A DNA stretch of 64,000 nt, taken from assembly GCA_036245525.1 (NCBI GenBank), contig BTPG01000005.1, forward strand, positions 127,462,620 through 127,526,619, read 5' to 3'. The position numbers and the translations under genes are program-made. Below, piece after piece: positions 36,535 through 41,181 of this stretch (positions are counted from its first letter, which is position 1; each line of letters opens with the position of its first letter). The DNA comes from Semisulcospira habei. Lineage: Eukaryota; Mollusca; Gastropoda; Semisulcospiridae. The notes under the pieces are model-generated. The model was given only the letters and a program-made list of their open reading frames with translations, did no database searches and was not told where the DNA came from.

Positions 36535-39482
36535 TAAGACGAAAGAAAAACAAGAACTTTTTATACAGAATGTGCTCAGATCAGTCTTTCCCCCTTTTGC
36601 TGAGATTTAAACTTTTGAAAAGTTTTTATTTTGTTTGACTCCTTAACTGCCGGGGCAAGGCGAACGCTACCCGTCTGCAAGAGACATAAACCCTCATGAG
36701 CCCCCGCGGTCGCGGGGGCTCATGAGGGTTTATGTCTCTTGTTAGACCTTTACGCTGATTTTTGCGTGTGTCCCAGGTACGTTGTGTCCGTCACGCGAAT
36801 ACCGATCAGTGTGGTGCAGTCGTTTCAGACGCGAAATTCGTGATCTCTGGCAGCGAAGGGGTTAAACCCCACTACTTTTCGCTCTGACGACCCGAGCCTG
36901 TGACAATCACACCCTTAAAAGATCTGAATCCAGGTCAAAAGACATTCCAAGTTCACCATAAATATAACATGAAAATTTCATACGAACTGTCAGTGTATAT
37001 GGCAGGCAGCCAGAAATAATGCACTGGACGTCATAACTGGGGGAACATCCCAGTGAGCAAAAGGGCGGAGGGCCGACGACAGCCGTAGTGGGCCCGCGCG
37101 CGGGCCCACTACGGCTGCCGTCGGCCCCAAGATCTTTTGCTACCGGGGTTTGGCATTAGAGTTAAGCTAACTCCATTTTAGAGTTAAACTGACCTTGCAA
37201 ACAAACTTTCGGACAAAATCTAGCAAACCAAGATATGTGTGTTATTTTTAGCGCACGCGCAGATTAAGTAGAGTTGTCAGACAAAAATTGTAGTTCCGGT
37301 CAGGCTTGGAAGCAATCGCCTTCTCCAGCGCCACGCTGATCTGGCACTACCCATAAACTGTTACGGACGTCCCGTTTCCCGCCGTGGAGATAAATCAGAG
37401 CTGTCGGTAGAGCTTTTTTGGTGGATGGCGATTCCTGCAGGAATCATCTCCACAAAGAAAACCGTGACCGACAGCCAAAGGCTTACAAATTTGCGGACAT
37501 TTCGAAGGTTACAGATCGTCTGGAGCTTTGTTTCGGTGAACGACAACATATTACTTTTAGAGAAATGATAGCCAATGGGTTAAAGTACTATTACGCATAA
37601 ATCTAAAGACGCATTTCAGCGCCATGTGTGTTTGTTATACCTTGTCGACACACCTAATGAACTTTAAAAGCAGTTTGGACACGCAGCAAATGCACACACG
37701 TAATCCCACTTATGTATTCTGCGCAGCCGTTGGCATGTCAATCTAATTTTAGCTATTTCTCGCACTGAAAGAGTTGATATTTTTAGAACGGAGTGGAGTC
37801 ATTGTCAGGTTACTTGATATAAAGACGACCTGAACTGAACTGGATTGTCCTGTGTCTAAATGAATCATAACTAGACCTGTGTGTAGCGTTTCATAACCAA
37901 AAGTTACAGAAATGTATATGTGAACAGTTACGGCGGTAGTGGGTCTTCAAATGAAAACAGTCTTTATGAATTAGAATTAAACGTTGGGGACCGGCTTTTA
38001 AAAAGAGGCGTAAAAATCCGTAATATCGCTGTCGCCAAACATAGATAGTGAAACTACACGTGTTAACTAACCCTTTTGGCCTGTCGGTAGCGCTATTTGT
38101 CGCGATGATTCCTGCAGAAAAAACGCTACCATCATCCAAAAGGATTAGAGACATGAAACACGTTGGAATGATTAGTGCGAAATTTGCTCACTGACCTGTA
38201 AAAAGAGGAGCGCTTTACACATGCCGGTGCCCAGGAACCAGGTCAGAGAGATGTCCTGGACCAGCGTGGGAGGGAGACAGAGCAGTATGACCATGAAGTC
38301 CCCAACGGCCAGATTTACGATGAACACGTTGGTCACCGTACGCATGTTGTGGTTCCGCCACACGGCGAAGCACACCAAAGAGTTGCCCACCTGTCAAAAC
38401 ATAGAAAAATGTTTAAAATACCAAAACGCGTAGATCTGAAGACAAATTTCAGCAACATTTGTGCTGTTATGCCTTGTCGACACCTAATGAACTTCTGCGG
38501 CAGTCTGGATACACGACAAACACATACGCGTAATCACATTTGTTCATTCTGTGCAGCTGTTCGGAGTGTCCTATCTATTAACTGAGATGATAAACAGACC
38601 CGCAAGAATGTTAAAGTCCTCTTGCAGCTGTGGGGGTTAATTATCTAATACACAGGAGAGTCTTACAACGTTTATAACTGTAAAAAGAGAGAAAACTGAG
38701 ATAATAACCAGACCAGCAAGAATGACAAAGTGCTTATGGCTCAAGTTTACGACCGATCCTCATAAACAGGTAGTCTGTCCTTTTTCGCTTTGACCATTCG
38801 GATTTCCGACGGGTCACTGAAGTGAGCAAGTGTGCAAGTGTTCTCACATATAAGTAAAGGATTGTCATGGTTGTCAGTAAGGTAGAACTCAACGGAGAAA
38901 GAAACACGCTTGGAAATGCAATTACAACACGGTTGTGATGACAGTCAGTGGAGGAGTGATCTTCCTTGACAAGAGTTGCGATTGAATTGTATACTTGTTT
39001 GTTTAACCCTTTTAAAAGGGGTTTTAACCCGAAATATTAATAGATTGTGTTGTAACTGTCATTTATAAGTGTGTTTCTTTCTCCGTTTGGTTTCAATCTG
39101 CATTTTACACGCTTGACAGTCACCTTTTCGGTCTGGATGTCAGTAACGGGTTTTCAAGGGGATCTTGGGTAATATCGAAGTGTGGTATAAAATGTATATC
39201 ATAGGGTGGTATAAAAAGCATATCCGCACACATACTCACCAGACCAACGAAGAAAGTGATGGCGTAGAGCACAACAAAGAACCACTCGACTTTTTTGGGA
39301 AAAATGTGGGCCTCGATAGCGTCAAGGTACTCTTCCTCATCGTAACAGTACACGTTCCAACACGCCGTCGCATTGTCGTCGTCGCCGTCACTGACGTTGG
39401 TGGCCAGCGTGGCGTTGACGACCACAGACAGCGGTGTGGCGCTGGCGTGTGGTGTTGGTGGTGTCCGGGTTGCGATGGCCAT
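10949..39482 (-). CDS. Allatotropin/orexin-type neuropeptide GPCR, complete coding gene of 7 exons
   Basis: Seven minus-strand exons join in frame into a 416-residue class A GPCR: 39240-39482, 38196-38390, 31478-31633, 23259-23487, 14434-14578, 13575-13690, 10949-11115. All six introns are GT/AG and exon phases fit at every junction (0,0,0,1,2,1). Visible hallmarks are GN in TM1 (N84), NLAVGD in TM2 (D112), Cys139/Cys222 for the TM3-ECL2 disulfide, ERWYAICYP after TM3 (E163), CYLP in TM6 (312-315), NPVIY in TM7 (353-357) and a tail with Cys372/374/375. The segments VGNSLVC.AVWRNHNMRTVTN, ERWYAICYPL and SHWLPYFNSALNP are those of the orexin/allatotropin receptor family; ERW rather than DRW favours the protostome allatotropin-receptor side. 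Expected role: plasma-membrane receptor for an allatotropin-related peptide, coupling to G proteins. The ligand is inferred from family, not from sequence. Confidence 0.93.
11840..12420 (-). pseudogene. L1/Tx1-like LINE fragment, ORF2 C-terminus
   Basis: Two frames read SPKTTLDSQLRWFQLRLIHR and then CTFCQHEEETITHLFRECH..VQKFWTDM, the Cys/His zf-RVT region at the end of L1/Tx1-type reverse transcriptases. A frameshift lies near 12170. The RT catalytic core is absent. Lies in intron 6, same strand as the receptor. Confidence 0.75.
12473..12552. mobile_element. Hairpin D2, complete
   Basis: TTAACTCATTCGAGACGTGCC to GGCACGTCTCGAATGAGTTAA, 80 bp. Confidence 0.85.
12828..12943. mobile_element. Hairpin E2
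   Basis: TATACTGACGAGCAAAAG to CTTTTGCTCGTCAGTATA; the right arm carries a duplicated GGTTCCGAAAAT unit. Confidence 0.8.
13234..13348. mobile_element. Hairpin K1
   Basis: CACTCATTCAAGACGCTCCG to GGCGCCTTGAATGAGAG, arms through GTCGTATAGCGTTGCCG/CGGCAACGC. TTAA ends lost. Confidence 0.75.
13575..13690 (-). CDS. GPCR exon 6: ECL3 and TM7
   Basis: 116 bp (1+38 codons+1), acceptor TCATTGCAG and donor AGCG|GTAACT. It encodes YFKVLTFTGEGAEVQ (ECL3), SHWLPYFNSALNP and NPVIYNFMS. The first base completes a Lys codon with exon 5 and the last starts an Ala codon completed by exon 7. Confidence 0.93.
13768..13837. mobile_element. Hairpin F1
   Basis: TGTGCAGATCTGTGATTTTG to CAAAATCACAGACCAGCACA. A lone left F arm also sits at 13438-13470. 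Confidence 0.75.
13951..14235. mobile_element. P1 inverted-repeat element, degenerate
   Basis: GCAGAGAACATCTCAACGAAG on the left and CTTCGCTGGGATGTTCTCAG on the right, with CACACTTAAAAAAGGCAG inside. Confidence 0.6.
14434..14578 (-). CDS. GPCR exon 5: ICL3 and TM6
   Basis: 145 bp (2+47 codons+2), acceptor GTGTCTGCAG and donor CTCAA|GTGAGT. It encodes a basic ICL3 (LASRRKAAKML) followed by TM6 IAIVVVFGVCYLPVHIMNVL with CYLP, the orexin/allatotropin-receptor form of the usual CWxP. A family A element ends 29 bp upstream of the acceptor. Too short and split for a simple ORF scan; found by splice logic. Confidence 0.93.
14607..14828. mobile_element. A2, complete TTAA-bounded A element
   Basis: TTAACCCATTTAACCCC to GGGGCTAGATGGGTTAA, inner hairpin GGTAGCGCCAGATT/AATCTGGCGCTACC. 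The whole element is 29 bp from the exon 5 acceptor. Confidence 0.85.
14852..14945. mobile_element. Hairpin B6
   Basis: TATGGCTGTCGGTATCGCAT to ACCACCGACAGCCGGTGGATTAA; GTCGAGGTGATTCCGGCAGG centre. Confidence 0.75.
15379..15486. mobile_element. Hairpin J1
   Basis: GTACCCAGTGCGCAAAGGCC to GGCCTTTTGCGCATTGGGTA. The centre CGGCCGTGCGCGGGCC is GC-rich. Confidence 0.75.
15747..15954. mobile_element. A3, complete A element, inverted orientation
   Basis: TTAACCCATTGAGCCC to GGGCTGAATGAGTTAA; the A tail phrase CCAAAATTTGGGAAAT is on the right. Part of the left arm near the loop is deleted. Shares its right TTAA with L1. Confidence 0.8.
15951..16164. mobile_element. L1, complete TTAA-bounded L element
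   Basis: TTAACTCTTTCTACCCC to GGGGTAGAAAGAGTTAA. Inner arms GGGTGATGCCAGAATAGC/GCTATTCTGGCATCACCC are perfect. Confidence 0.88.
16216..16505 (+). repeat. 145-bp tandem duplication carrying hairpins C4 and C5
   Basis: AACGTTGTTT begins at 16216 and again at 16361; each unit holds one C hairpin (16230-16296, 16375-16440), then GATTTCCGCCGGCG-like and GTGCGTGCG-rich sequence. Confidence 0.8.
16450..16725 (+). repeat. Degenerate (TG)/(TGCG) microsatellite
   Basis: GTGTGCGTGCGTG runs with drift; creates long spurious ORFs on both strands. Confidence 0.85.
17127..17233. mobile_element. Hairpin G2
   Basis: CTGCATGAGTGAGCTTAGTC to GACTAAGCTCACTTAATCA, loop TACA between GCTCCGC and GCGGAGC. Confidence 0.8.
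17445..17658. mobile_element. L2 element
   Basis: TTAACTCATTGTGCCCG to CGGGCAGAATGAGTCAA; arms GGGCGGTGGCAGAATAG/CTATTCTGCCACGACCC. Confidence 0.82.
18060..18245 (+). repeat. A/C-rich low-complexity tract
   Basis: CAAAA, AAAC and AACA runs, then poly-C at 18208-18219. Gives false ORFs on both strands. Confidence 0.85.
18254..18350 (+). repeat. (TG)n microsatellite
   Basis: About 95 bp of TG with one TA and a TGCG patch. Confidence 0.95.
18911..18960 (+). repeat. Poly-C tract
   Basis: C-runs up to 24; length in the assembly is uncertain. Confidence 0.8.
19310..19770 (+). repeat. Repeat S1, interrupted by hairpin J2
   Basis: Matches S2 (20130-20500) in CCCACCA.CGCC, GGTGTGTCGACAAGGCATAA and GCGTAATGGTA. 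J2 (19441-19540) interrupts it where S2 is continuous. Confidence 0.65.
19441..19540. mobile_element. Hairpin J2
   Basis: CGTCTTCGGGCCCACGACAG to GTGGCCGTTGTGGGTCCTGA around GCGCAAGGCCGTGCGC. Confidence 0.7.
19776..19842. mobile_element. Hairpin C6
   Basis: GCAAGAGGCATAGATCCTCA facing ATGAGGGTCTAAGCCTCTTGC, loop GAATAG. Confidence 0.8.
20130..20510 (+). repeat. Repeat S2
   Basis: About 380 bp, uninterrupted; same family as S1, and inverted copies at 37575 and 38425. Confidence 0.65.
20720..20810. mobile_element. Hairpin B7
   Basis: TTAACCACTTGGCTATCGG to CCGACAGCCAAAGGGTTA; long perfect inner stem GCGCTTTTTGTCGCGATGAT. Confidence 0.85.
21249..21306. mobile_element. Hairpin F2, degenerate
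   Basis: GTCTGTGATTTTGGGTCTTA with a decayed right arm. Confidence 0.5.
21312..21419. mobile_element. Hairpin G3
   Basis: CAGTTGCATGAGTGAGCTTA to TAAGCTCACTCATGCAACTG, about 53-bp arms, nearly no loop. Confidence 0.85.
21465..21566. mobile_element. Hairpin N2, TTAA to TTAA
   Basis: TTAACCCCTTAACTGC to GCGATCAAGCGGTTAA, arms CTGACGATACCG/CGGTATCGTCAG. Confidence 0.78.
22323..22429. mobile_element. Hairpin J3
   Basis: CTTAGCTGGCCCGCGCACGG/CCGTGCGCGGGCCAGCTAAG is perfect; outer arms drifted. Confidence 0.78.
22479..22586. mobile_element. Hairpin J4
   Basis: CTTAGTTGGCCCGCGCACGG/CCGTGCGCGGGCCAACTAAG; against J3 both arms changed together (GCT/AGC to GTT/AAC). Confidence 0.8.
23123..23155 (+). 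repeat. Poly-G tract
   Basis: G-run broken by one A, about 100 bp into intron 4 from the exon 4 donor (poly-C on the coding strand). Confidence 0.85.
23259..23487 (-). CDS. GPCR exon 4: ECL2 and TM5
   Basis: 229 bp, phase 0 to phase 1, acceptor CCTGTTGCAG and donor GGAG|GTGAGT. It encodes the ECL2 strand ELIVAEADPYNYP, the disulfide partner Cys222 (LLTACQPTW), TM5 (IILAAVMYLAPIVLMTLTY, with the family Pro) and the start of ICL3. A family L hairpin element starts about 11 bp upstream of the acceptor, so it probably supplies the branch region. Confidence 0.94.
23498..23712. mobile_element. L3 element at exon 4 acceptor
   Basis: Left end TTAAACTCTTTGTGCCCG lies 11 bp from exon 4. Inner arms GGGTGGTGGCAGAATAG/CTATTCTGCCACCACCC are perfect; right TTAA decayed. 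Confidence 0.82.
23744..23948. mobile_element. A4 element
   Basis: TTAACACCAAGACCGCATTT to GTCTAAATGGGTTAC. Arms GGGTAGTGCCAGATTAGC with one mismatch in the partner. Confidence 0.8.
24014..24070. mobile_element. Hairpin I6
   Basis: TTTTGTGAAATGCAAGATTTT facing AAAAATCCATCATTTCACAA. Confidence 0.65.
24164..24379. mobile_element. A5 element, inverted orientation
   Basis: TTAAACTCATTTAGCCC to GGGGGTTAAGAGGGTTAA, arms GGGTAGTGCCAGATGAGC/GCTCATCTGGCACCACCC. Confidence 0.8.
24576..24789. mobile_element. L4 element, complete
   Basis: TTAACTCATTCTACCCC to TGGGGTAGAATGAGTTAA; orientation opposite to L1. Confidence 0.85.
25411..25464. mobile_element. Hairpin F3, shortened
   Basis: GTGTGCTGGCCTGTGATTTT with a right arm reduced to CCAGACCAGCACAC. 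Confidence 0.6.
25519..25668 (+). repeat. (CAAA)/(CGAA)/(CCAA)n tetranucleotide tract
   Basis: Successive AAAC, GAAC, GGAC, CAAC and AAAC blocks ending 6 bp from element C7. Confidence 0.85.
25674..25890. mobile_element. C7, long C element
   Basis: TTAACCCCTTCACTGCCG to CTGGCAGCTAAGGGGTAA, hairpin 25717-25780 with GGGCCCCCA / GGGGCCC: the A-to-G change in the arm is matched by T-to-C. Confidence 0.8.
26400..27060 (+). repeat. Diverged tandem repeats, unit about 150-200 bp
   Basis: AAGGTCAAGGTCA-, CATATTTG-, GCAATATCTCTGAAACC- and TGATATCAC-like phrases recur about 3-4 times. Strongly drifted; no coding sense. Confidence 0.5.
27077..27141. mobile_element. Hairpin C8
   Basis: TGCAAGACACATAGATCCTCA and GGCTCATGGCGATTTTGGCTC; decayed right arm. 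Confidence 0.65.
28128..28503 (-). mobile_element. Retroposon T1 with 12-bp target-site duplication
   Basis: 376 bp flanked by GAGCGTGAATGG at 28116-28127 and 28504-28515. On the minus strand it ends GACGTT/AACGTT..AATCAATCAATC, a short (CAAT)n tail, so it is a SINE or LINE 3' end. About 90% like T2 by eye. Confidence 0.8.
28631..28701 (+). repeat. (GT)n then poly-G
   Basis: 54-bp GT run followed by TTTGGGGGGGGGG. Confidence 0.95.
28938..30210 (+). pseudogene. Reverse transcriptase of L2/CR1-like LINE (one nonsense codon)
   Basis: One frame reads WLTDDIAEAKRERRQAEHRW, LLSPFQSAYRKHHSTETALL, LLDLSAAFDTIDHSILL, then TAG at 29896, then GVPQGSVLGPVLFTLY and LYADDSQLL, so all RT core motifs with YADD are present. 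Upstream (28820-28937) the linker is in another frame; a C-run near 28930 explains the shift. Confidence 0.85.
30206..30888 (+). pseudogene. C-terminal part of L2/CR1-like ORF2 (two further frameshifts)
   Basis: LSDSAKNLGVILDSSLSM...LSHIDYCNSLLSGLP in one frame, then KLLHWFPIPQRIQYKILSLC and CAPAYLSNLLHPY...ALKTHLFQQF in the next. This is the standard thumb/C-terminal module of CR1-group elements. Confidence 0.82.
31155..31316. mobile_element. A6, left arm deleted
   Basis: Reads GGAGATGGATCGAC directly into AGGCGCCAAGCTCATCTGG, so the whole left hairpin arm is missing while the right arm and right end remain. Confidence 0.75.
31314..31367 (+). repeat. (ATT)n microsatellite
   Basis: About 18 ATT units between A6 and the exon 3 donor side. 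Confidence 0.95.
31478..31633 (-). CDS. GPCR exon 3: rest of TM3, ICL2 and TM4
   Basis: 52 codons, phase 0 at both ends, acceptor CGTTTTGCAG and donor CCG|GTATGT. It carries NASVCVSVLTLSAIAIERWY, the ionic-lock ERW triplet (163-165) in place of DRY, ICL2 with CYPLRFKSTLSRAR, and TM4 MIIIIWVAAMFTALP. A family D hairpin element begins 38 bp upstream of the acceptor. Confidence 0.95.
31671..31737. mobile_element. D3 element upstream of exon 3
   Basis: TTAACTCATTCGAGTCGTGCCG to GCACGTCTCCAAGGCGTTAA; shares its right TTAA with K2. Confidence 0.75.
31734..31850. mobile_element. Hairpin K2
   Basis: TTAACTGGTTCAGGGCGCCCC to GGGGATCCTTGAATAAGTTAA, stem through GCTGCGGAAGTGTCGTA. Confidence 0.82.
31945..32051. 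mobile_element. D4, tandem D elements
   Basis: Three TTAA (31945, 31997, 32048). A short D hairpin (CGCGGCCAGCC..GCCGCG) is followed by a second right half, with AACCATCATTTAGCTGGC repeated after each. Confidence 0.75.
32793..32869. mobile_element. A7, variant hairpin without TTAA ends
   Basis: GCTAAAAGGTAGTGCTTAATTAG... to CTAATCAAGCACTACCCTTTAGC. The A core is changed (GCTTAATTAG instead of GCCAGATTAG) with a matched partner. Confidence 0.7.
33216..33302 (+). repeat. (GGGGGT)n G-rich tract
   Basis: Possible G-quadruplex-forming run; gives proline-rich false ORFs on the minus strand. Confidence 0.85.
33478..33596. mobile_element. Hairpin K3
   Basis: TTAACTTATTCAAGAACCTC to GGGGCGCCTCGGATGAAATAA, stem GTCGTATAGCGTTGCCG/CGGCAACGCGATACGAC (A/T pair changed on both sides relative to K2). 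Confidence 0.8.
33799..33905. mobile_element. Hairpin J5
   Basis: GAAAAGGTCCTCCGG to CCGAAGACCTTTTGCTC, core GCTGGCGCGCGCACGGCC. Confidence 0.75.
34217..34276. mobile_element. B8, internally deleted B element
   Basis: TTAATCCTTTGCGTGTCGG...GATTCCTACACGCAAAAGGTTAA: both outer ends kept, most of the right arm missing. Confidence 0.75.
34752..34808. mobile_element. Hairpin I5
   Basis: TTGAGAAATGCGAGATTTTC / CAATCTCGCTTTTCTTAA. Confidence 0.65.
34846..35052. mobile_element. L5 element, degenerate
   Basis: TTAACCCATATCATTCTA to GAAGTAATGGGTTAA; hairpin GGGTGGTGCCAGAATAG/CTATTCTGGCTCCACGC. Confidence 0.75.
35155..35310 (+). repeat. G-rich tract
   Basis: GGGGATGGGATGGAGATGGG and GGGGTGGGGC runs; no gene. 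Confidence 0.7.
35336..35640. mobile_element. P2, inverted-repeat element with ~70-bp arms
   Basis: Arms 35338-35410 and 35520-35592 (GTACCCAACGGAGAAAGAAACA; TTACAACACAATTTATTAATAT) nearly perfect around a 110-bp loop. The right side carries an extra TTTACACGCTTGGCAGTCAC. Confidence 0.75.
35780..35945 (+). repeat. G-rich tract
   Basis: GGGG runs with GGAGG and GGTGG, ending GTGTGTGT. Confidence 0.8.
36437..36530 (+). repeat. (AAC)n and A-rich tract
   Basis: ACAACA repeats, then AAAAG-interrupted poly-A. Confidence 0.9.
36635..36865. mobile_element. C9, long C element
   Basis: Hairpin arms 36678-36708 and 36711-36741 are perfect with a 2-bp loop. Outer ends TTGACTCCTTAACTGCC and GGCAGCGAAGGGGTTAA. 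Confidence 0.85.
37048..37150. mobile_element. Hairpin J6
   Basis: CCCAGTGAGCAAAAGG to CTTTTGCTACCGGGG; arms CAGCCGTAGTGGGCCCGCGC/GCGGGCCCACTACGGCTG. Confidence 0.8.
37398..37486. mobile_element. Hairpin B9
   Basis: GAGCTGTCGGTAGAGC to GACCGACAGCCAAAGGCTTA, centre CTGCAG. Confidence 0.72.
37575..37900 (-). repeat. Repeat S3 (inverted relative to S1/S2)
   Basis: TTACGCATAAATCTAAAGAC, TTGTCGACACACCTAATGAAC, AACGGAGTGGAGTCATTG and TTGTCCTGTGTCTAAA, all reverse of S2 phrases in reverse order. Confidence 0.65.
38067..38146. mobile_element. B10, shortened B element near exon 2 donor
   Basis: TTAACTAACCCTTTTGGCC to CATCATCCAAAAGGATTA; lies 50-130 bp into intron 2. Confidence 0.7.
38196..38390 (-). 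CDS. GPCR exon 2: end of TM1, TM2 and start of TM3
   Basis: 65 codons, phase 0 at both ends, acceptor TTTTGACAG and donor CAG|GTCAGT. It encodes VGNSLVC (N84), the first intracellular loop WRNHNMRTVTN, TM2 NLAVGDFMV (D112), ECL1 with the conserved Trp132, and Cys139 at the top of TM3. Of all exons this is the most orexin/allatotropin-receptor-like. Confidence 0.95.
38425..38585 (-). repeat. Repeat S4 fragment
   Basis: GATCTGAAGACAAATTTCAG, TTGTCGACACCTAATGAACTT, ACGCGTAATCACATTTG. Confidence 0.55.
38883..39137. mobile_element. P3 element in intron 1
   Basis: TCAACGGAGAAAGAAACACG left and CGTGTGTTTCTTTCTCCG-like right arm, then TTTACACGCTTGACAGTCACC. Confidence 0.65.
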
Positions 39483-39567
39483 GTTTGTGGTTATCGTGGT
39501 GGTGGTGGACGTGATGGTGGTGATGATGACAGTTAGTGGTGGAGTGATCTTTTCCCCCTCATGTAAC
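39240..39567 (-). CDS. GPCR exon 1: N-terminal ectodomain and start of TM1 (with probable 5' UTR)
   Basis: The proposed start ATG is at 39482, giving 81 residues: a Ser/Thr/Pro-rich extracellular stretch with three N-glycosylation sequons (N23, N29, N37), Cys41 and Cys46, an acidic DEEEYLDAI segment and the first half of TM1 (KVEWFFVVLYAITFFVGL). The donor is CTG|GTGAGT at 39239. A good acceptor (GTTCGCAG) ends at 39568, so 39483-39567 is probably 5' UTR joined to an upstream non-coding exon that I did not find. An in-frame ATG at 39587 lies upstream of that acceptor; if the intron were retained the protein would be longer. No clear signal peptide is seen, as is usual for this receptor class. 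Confidence 0.88.
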
Positions 39568-39629
39568 CTGCGAACAACACAAAGCAATACATGAAGAATT
39601 AACTCCCAGAACTACACGATTTTAATTCG

Positions 39630-39842
39630 TTAACCCATTTAACCCCAAGACAACATTCCCAAATTTTGGAGGTGCTAATTACGGACTACGTACCTGTTGA
39701 AGGAGATGGATCGCCCATGATAATTCAAGGGTAGAGCCAGATGAGCTTGGCGCCTTCAGGCGCCAAGGTTATCTGGCTCTACCCTTGAATTATCATGGTC
39801 GATCCATCTCCTGCTGCAGGGCGTTGTGGCTAAATGTGGTAA
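39630..39842. mobile_element. A8, complete A element just upstream of exon 1
   Basis: TTAACCCATTTAACCCC to GGCTAAATGTGGTAA, arms GGGTAGAGCCAGATGAGC facing GGCTCTACCC with compensated A/T. 62 bp from the exon 1 acceptor. Confidence 0.83.
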
Positions 39843-39871
39843 AGGGTTTTACAGGGTTAATCAAACCTATA

Positions 39872-39975
39872 TTGACGAACAAGAGAAATGCGGCACCATT
39901 GGGATCATCGGAAACACTAAAGTGTTTCCGTCGGTGATCCCAATGATGTCGCAATTTATGTGCTCACCGGTGTAG
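39872..39975. mobile_element. Hairpin E3
   Basis: TATTGACGAACAAGAGAAATG to GATGTCGCAATTTATGTGCTC, core GGAAACACTAAAGTGTTTCC. Confidence 0.7.
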
Positions 39976-39998
39976 ATTTGTCATTAATCAGACATCAC

Positions 39999-40070
39999 TT
40001 AACTCATTCGATACCTTCTGCATTCGGATGCGCGGCTTCATGCGGCTGCAGAACGTCTCGAATGAGTTAA
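39999..40070. mobile_element. Hairpin D5
   Basis: TTAACTCATTCGATACC to GAACGTCTCGAATGAGTTAA; stem partly decayed. Confidence 0.75.
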
Positions 40071-40151
40071 CCACTCACAACATGCACTAAACAGTGACGC
40101 CTGTGAAACCATCGCATATTCCCTTCCGGCTGACATTGCCTAAGTGGCCAC

Positions 40152-40260
40152 AGCAACAGGCATAGATACTCATGAGCCTCCACAGCTGCGGAGGCTCATG
40201 AGGCTATATGCCTCTTGCATTTTGGTATTGAGTGCTGTGTTCCGGTTGTTAGTGGGTTAA
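40152..40260. mobile_element. Hairpin C10 with right end
   Basis: GAGCCTCC pairs with GGAGGCTC (compensated C/G to T/A), then the C tail to GTGGGTTAA. Confidence 0.8.
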
Positions 40261-40631
40261 AATAAAATAAATTTTAGGATGCAAAGCCCGGTACGACCAC
40301 GCGTCAAGGACAGAAAACAAACTCGGCCTTAGATTTCGGATAACACGGCTCAGCCAGGGCCTCGAACTTCCAGCACCAGATAATTATCTCCAGGCCCATA
40401 TCTGATAATTCATTATAGAACCTTCCTCCCTATCCTCGATGTAGCAAACGCATTAGTAAACAACAAGACACTTTAAAGCGACATCACCCGACCATTGGAA
40501 TTTGGCTGATTTGACGTCGGAGACTCCTCTACACTGCAAAGTCATGCACTTTAAAAACGCAACAAAACCGATTGTAAATTGGAGGCATCAGAACCCCAGC
40601 CGTCCAACGAACGCGGATACAAAATAAAGGC

Positions 40632-40740
40632 AGGCAAGAGGCATAGAACCTCATGAGCCCCCGCGACTGCGGGGGCTCATAAGGTTCTATGTCTTGCAGT
40701 TGGGTGGTTCCGGCTGTGTCTCGGGCAGTCAAGTGGTTCA
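40632..40740. mobile_element. Hairpin C11
   Basis: GCAAGAGGCATAGAACCTCA facing TAAGGTTCTATGTCTTGC, and C tail. Confidence 0.8.
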
Positions 40741-40808
40741 GTCAGCGAAAGGTGTCGCGTTTTTAATGCCAGTGCGTGACATGCTAAGAAAATCGTGTAG
40801 ACCTACCT

Positions 40809-40868
40809 AAAGGTCTGTGATTATTTTTGCGCCAGCCGTAAGGTCCAAAATAACATACCTGCGCACAC
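40809..40868. mobile_element. Hairpin F4, degenerate
   Basis: GGTCTGTGATTATTTTTG and CCGTAAGGTCCAAAATAAC. Confidence 0.55.
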
Positions 40869-41110
40869 ATTTATGGCTTCAAACCGTAGTTTCAAAAATC
40901 ACCGTACCCCATTCACGCATTTATGATGATCACCACAAAACGACACAAGCTGTATAATCACCGCATAACGATATAAGTGACCAGAAGGCAATTCATTAGT
41001 GCTATTTAGCTCTGCAAAGAAAATTCTCGACTCCCGAACAAATGAAAGCACAATTAGTGAACACTTGGATGCAGATTTGCCCGCATACGCCTGTAGAGAA
41101 CTTCAACCCA

Positions 41111-41181
41111 TCTGCAAGAGTCATAGCTGATAATGAGCCCCCGCATGTGAAGGGGGCTCATGATCAACAATGCCTCTTGCT
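41111..41181. mobile_element. Hairpin C12
   Basis: CTGCAAGAGTCATAGCTGAT and TGATCAACAATGCCTCTTGC flank GAGCCCCCGCATGTGAAGGG. Confidence 0.65.

Larger units (their letters stand above)
31634..38195 (-). other. GPCR intron 2 (contents)
   Basis: 6.5 kb with D3, K2, D4, A7, K3, J5, B8, I5, L5, P2, C9, J6, B9, S3 and B10, and G-rich tracts (33216-33300, 35155-35300, 35780-35940). 32060-32780, 33905-34200, 34280-34740 and 35945-36630 show no gene; they hold AAT/AAC runs and A-rich sequence. Confidence 0.7.
38391..39239 (-). other. GPCR intron 1 (contents)
   Basis: 849 bp containing the S4 fragment (38425-38585) and a P-family inverted-repeat element (38883-39137). Nothing else recognised. Confidence 0.7.
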
